Origin: DASRRB01 sp036732755
GTDB taxonomy: Bacteria > Planctomycetota > B15-G4 > SIAN01
DNA length: 7,800 nucleotides
Reading direction: 5' to 3'
Assembly (NCBI GenBank): GCA_036732755.1
Contig: DAINBU010000183.1
Location: forward strand, 1-7,800
A program made the translations under genes and the position numbers. Numbering within the stretch: position 1 is the stretch's first letter; each line of letters begins with the position of its first letter. The notes under the pieces were generated by a model. That model saw only the letters and a program-made list of their open reading frames with translations. It was not told the DNA's origin and did no database searches. Below are positions 6,667 through 7,800 of this stretch, in pieces.

Positions 6667-6990
6667 CTAGGCGCCCGGCTTGCGACCGGCGTCGCGCTCA
6701 CCCTTGCCCGGCGTCGCGGGCTTCTTCGAACGGCCGAACGGATCTTCGGCGTCCGGGTCGTCCGGACGCGGGGCGTCGGGCCCGGTCCTGCGGCCGCCGG
6801 CGGCGTCTTCCATCTCACCCGTCGTGTCGCGGCCGCTGCCCGGCGCCTCGCTCGCGCCGCCGCGTCCCGCGCCGCCGCTCCCGCCGGACGGCGGCGGGCG
6901 CGAGCCCGACGAGCCCGGATCCGGCTTCGGCTGGCCGCGGTTCGGCGGCGGGCCACCCTGCTTGGGGTCTTTCTCGGTTTCGAAGCCCAT
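6667..6990 (-). CDS. Small Gly/Pro-rich charged protein, probably disordered
   Basis: A 107-residue protein starting MGFETEKDPKQGG and ending in GERDAGRKPGA. It is dominated by Gly, Pro, Arg, Asp, Ser and Lys, has almost no hydrophobic residues, and shows no signal peptide, membrane segment or motif known to me, so it should be intrinsically disordered and cytoplasmic. The ATG at 6990-6988 is chosen because AAGGAA lies seven bases upstream; an in-frame start at 7065 would run through a GC-rich hairpin and lacks support. It lies 87 bases after the PRC-barrel gene on the same strand and is followed by a terminator, so the two are probably co-transcribed. A stress-type hydrophilic protein is one guess from composition only. 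The clear SD and operon position favour a real gene, but low complexity in GC-rich DNA leaves some doubt. Confidence 0.6.
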   Translation of the reverse strand: MGFETEKDPKQGGPPPNRGQPKPDPGSSGSRPPPSGGSGGAGRGGASEAPGSGRDTTGEMEDAAGGRRTGPDAPRPDDPDAEDPFGRSKKPATPGKGERDAGRKPGA

Positions 6991-6991
6991 G

Positions 6992-7009
6992 GTTCGATTC
7001 CTTTCGAAC
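6992..7009 (-). promoter_or_regulatory. Hairpin presenting the ribosome binding site of the small protein in its loop
   Basis: In mRNA order: GTTCGA-AAGGAA-TCGAAC-C-ATG. The two 6-base arms (7009-7004 and 6997-6992) are perfect reverse complements, and the 6-base loop is the Shine-Dalgarno itself. The start codon follows one base after the stem. The geometry would keep the SD exposed in a fixed loop. The inverted repeat is seen directly; its role is inferred. Confidence 0.5.
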
Positions 7010-7057
7010 GGGGAAGAGGACGGGAGCCGGGTCAGGGACCGGCTCGGGTCCTCCCCC
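7010..7057 (-). promoter_or_regulatory. Long leader stem-loop between PRC-barrel and small-protein genes
   Basis: Perfect arms GAGCCGG (7024-7030) and CCGGCTC (7039-7045) enclose an 8-base loop. After a 2x2 mismatch, GAGGAC (7016-7021) pairs with GTCCTC (7048-7053). After a 2-base bulge, GGGG (7010-7013) can pair with CCCC (7054-7057), giving 17 pairs in all. No T-run follows on the minus strand, so it is not a standard intrinsic terminator. It sits 20 bases after the PRC stop and directly before the SD-loop hairpin. It may protect the upstream mRNA 3' end or help set the expression ratio of the two genes. Confidence 0.5.
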
Positions 7058-7077
7058 CCGTCCACTCAGGAGGAGAC

Positions 7078-7800
7078 TTACTTCGCGTCACGGCGCGCCT
7101 TCGCGTCCCAGTAGGGCTCCTGACCGTAGTACTTGTGGATGTCGAGGCCCCAGCGGCGGTCGGCCAGGTCGGGCCAGCTCTTCTTGTCGAAGCCCGGCGC
7201 CTCCTTCAGCTTCTCCTTGGGGACGTCGAGGATCAGCTTGTCGAGGTCGCGCGCCGAAGGCTTCAGCGCGTGCCACGGGATCGCGAAGAGCTTGTCGCCC
7301 ACGCCGAGGAAGCCGCCGAACGAGAGGACCGCGTAGACGATCCGGCCGTTCGCGTCGTCGATCACGAGGTCGTCGACGGCGCCGAGGTTCTTGCCCGCGG
7401 TGTCTTCGACGTCCATCCCGATCGCGAGGGTCGCGCGGCACATGCCGTGGTCGCGCAGGTGCTCGGCGTCGAGCGCGTCCTTCCCGAGCGCCTTCGCCTC
7501 GGTCGGCGTCTTGTCGGACTGCCAGTATGGCGTCGACTTGTAGTGCGCGTGCACGCGCTCGCCGTAGGTGCGATCGAACTTCGGCCAGGCGTCCTTCGGG
7601 AAGCTCGGCGCGTTCTCGAGCTGCTCCTTGGTGAGGTCGACGACCACCGCGTCGTCGCCGGAGCGCTTGAGGTTGCCGTACGGGATGGCGAACAGCTTCT
7701 CGCCGATGCCGAGGAAGCCGCCGAACGAGAGGATGCCGTACGCGCCGACCCCCTCGCCCTTGTCAACCACGAGGTCGTCGACCTCGCCGCTCTTCTCGCC
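7078..7800 (-). CDS. Tandem PRC-barrel domain protein (5' end outside window)
   Basis: 240 C-terminal residues are visible, ending in TAA at 7080-7078. The frame is open to the window edge, and the residues before the GTG at 7770 (GEKSGEVDDL) match the start of the second repeat, so that GTG is internal and the true start is upstream of 7800. Two units are present: residues 7-93 and 142-231. Each has a PRC-barrel strand set (VDDLVVD..., then LSFGGFLGIGEKLFAIPYG or LSFGGFLGVGDKLFAIPWH), then a shared tail of the form AP-F-K-WP...H-YY/K...PYW. PRC-barrel proteins occur in photosynthetic reaction centres, RimM and many stress-related bacterial proteins that may bind proteins or membranes. Nothing here points to photosynthesis or ribosome maturation. 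No membrane helix is visible in this part. It probably shares an mRNA with the small protein downstream. Function is unknown; family assignment is strong. Confidence 0.9.
   Translation of the reverse strand, partial: GEKSGEVDDLVVDKGEGVGAYGILSFGGFLGIGEKLFAIPYGNLKRSGDDAVVVDLTKEQLENAPSFPKDAWPKFDRTYGERVHAHYKSTPYWQSDKTPTEAKALGKDALDAEHLRDHGMCRATLAIGMDVEDTAGKNLGAVDDLVIDDANGRIVYAVLSFGGFLGVGDKLFAIPWHALKPSARDLDKLILDVPKEKLKEAPGFDKKSWPDLADRRWGLDIHKYYGQEPYWDAKARRDAK

Noticed and set aside
6680..7114. Plus-strand open frame opposite the small Gly/Pro-rich gene
   Set aside because: It has no SD or recognisable product, and the minus-strand frame has a good SD, an operon position and a terminator after it.
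7768..7770. GTG as the start of the PRC-barrel gene
   Set aside because: The frame stays open to the window edge, and the ten residues before this codon align with the corresponding part of the second repeat, so the codon is an internal Val.
1..7800. CRISPR arrays, tRNA or rRNA genes, insertion sequences, attachment sites
   Set aside because: No regularly spaced direct repeats, cloverleaf sequences, transposase motifs or terminal inverted repeats were seen on either strand.

Overview
The window is very GC-rich DNA. All five genes I can support lie on the minus strand, so transcription runs from high to low coordinates. An NtrC-family sigma54 activator, a BrkB/YihY membrane protein, a DUF3300 exported protein and PRC-barrel proteins suggest a Gram-negative, proteobacteria-like organism (Myxococcota or another high-GC deep lineage would fit). 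The lineage cannot be fixed from this sequence. No tRNA, rRNA, CRISPR or mobile element was seen. Composition is even, so every gene has long antisense and out-of-frame shadow ORFs.

Layout in transcriptional order. (1) 7800-7078: the 3' part of a gene for a protein with two PRC-barrel units; its start is outside the window. (2) 6990-6667: a small, highly charged, Gly/Pro-rich, probably disordered protein, preceded by two stem-loops. The second stem-loop presents its ribosome binding site in the loop. (3) 6666-6330: a gene-free stretch holding a composite stem-loop with a T-tract, the likely terminator of genes 1-2, and the unidentified promoter region of the next cluster. (4) 6329-4947: an NtrC-type response regulator (receiver, sigma54 AAA+, Fis-type HTH). 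(5) 4942-3287: starts 4 bases after the regulator stop. It encodes an unusual fusion of a degenerate histidine-kinase core (phosphoacceptor His kept, ATP-binding motifs eroded) to a complete six-helix BrkB/YihY membrane domain. (6) 3205-311: a soluble PAS-PAS-PAS-GAF hybrid histidine kinase with a C-terminal receiver. (7) 186-1: the first 62 codons of a secreted DUF3300 protein, running off the window.

Genes 4-6 look like one signalling cluster: a sigma54 activator, a membrane-tethered pseudokinase and a cytoplasmic hybrid kinase. The most novel item is the pseudokinase-BrkB fusion. A second is the DUF3300 leader: an 8-bp perfect inverted repeat buries its Shine-Dalgarno sequence, and a sigma54-like promoter (GG-N10-GC with an intact TTGC) is placed so that its own transcript would lack the masking arm. 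If real, read-through mRNA from the kinase would be silent while sigma54-initiated mRNA would be translated, and the activator in the same cluster would be the obvious candidate to control it. This circuit is inference.
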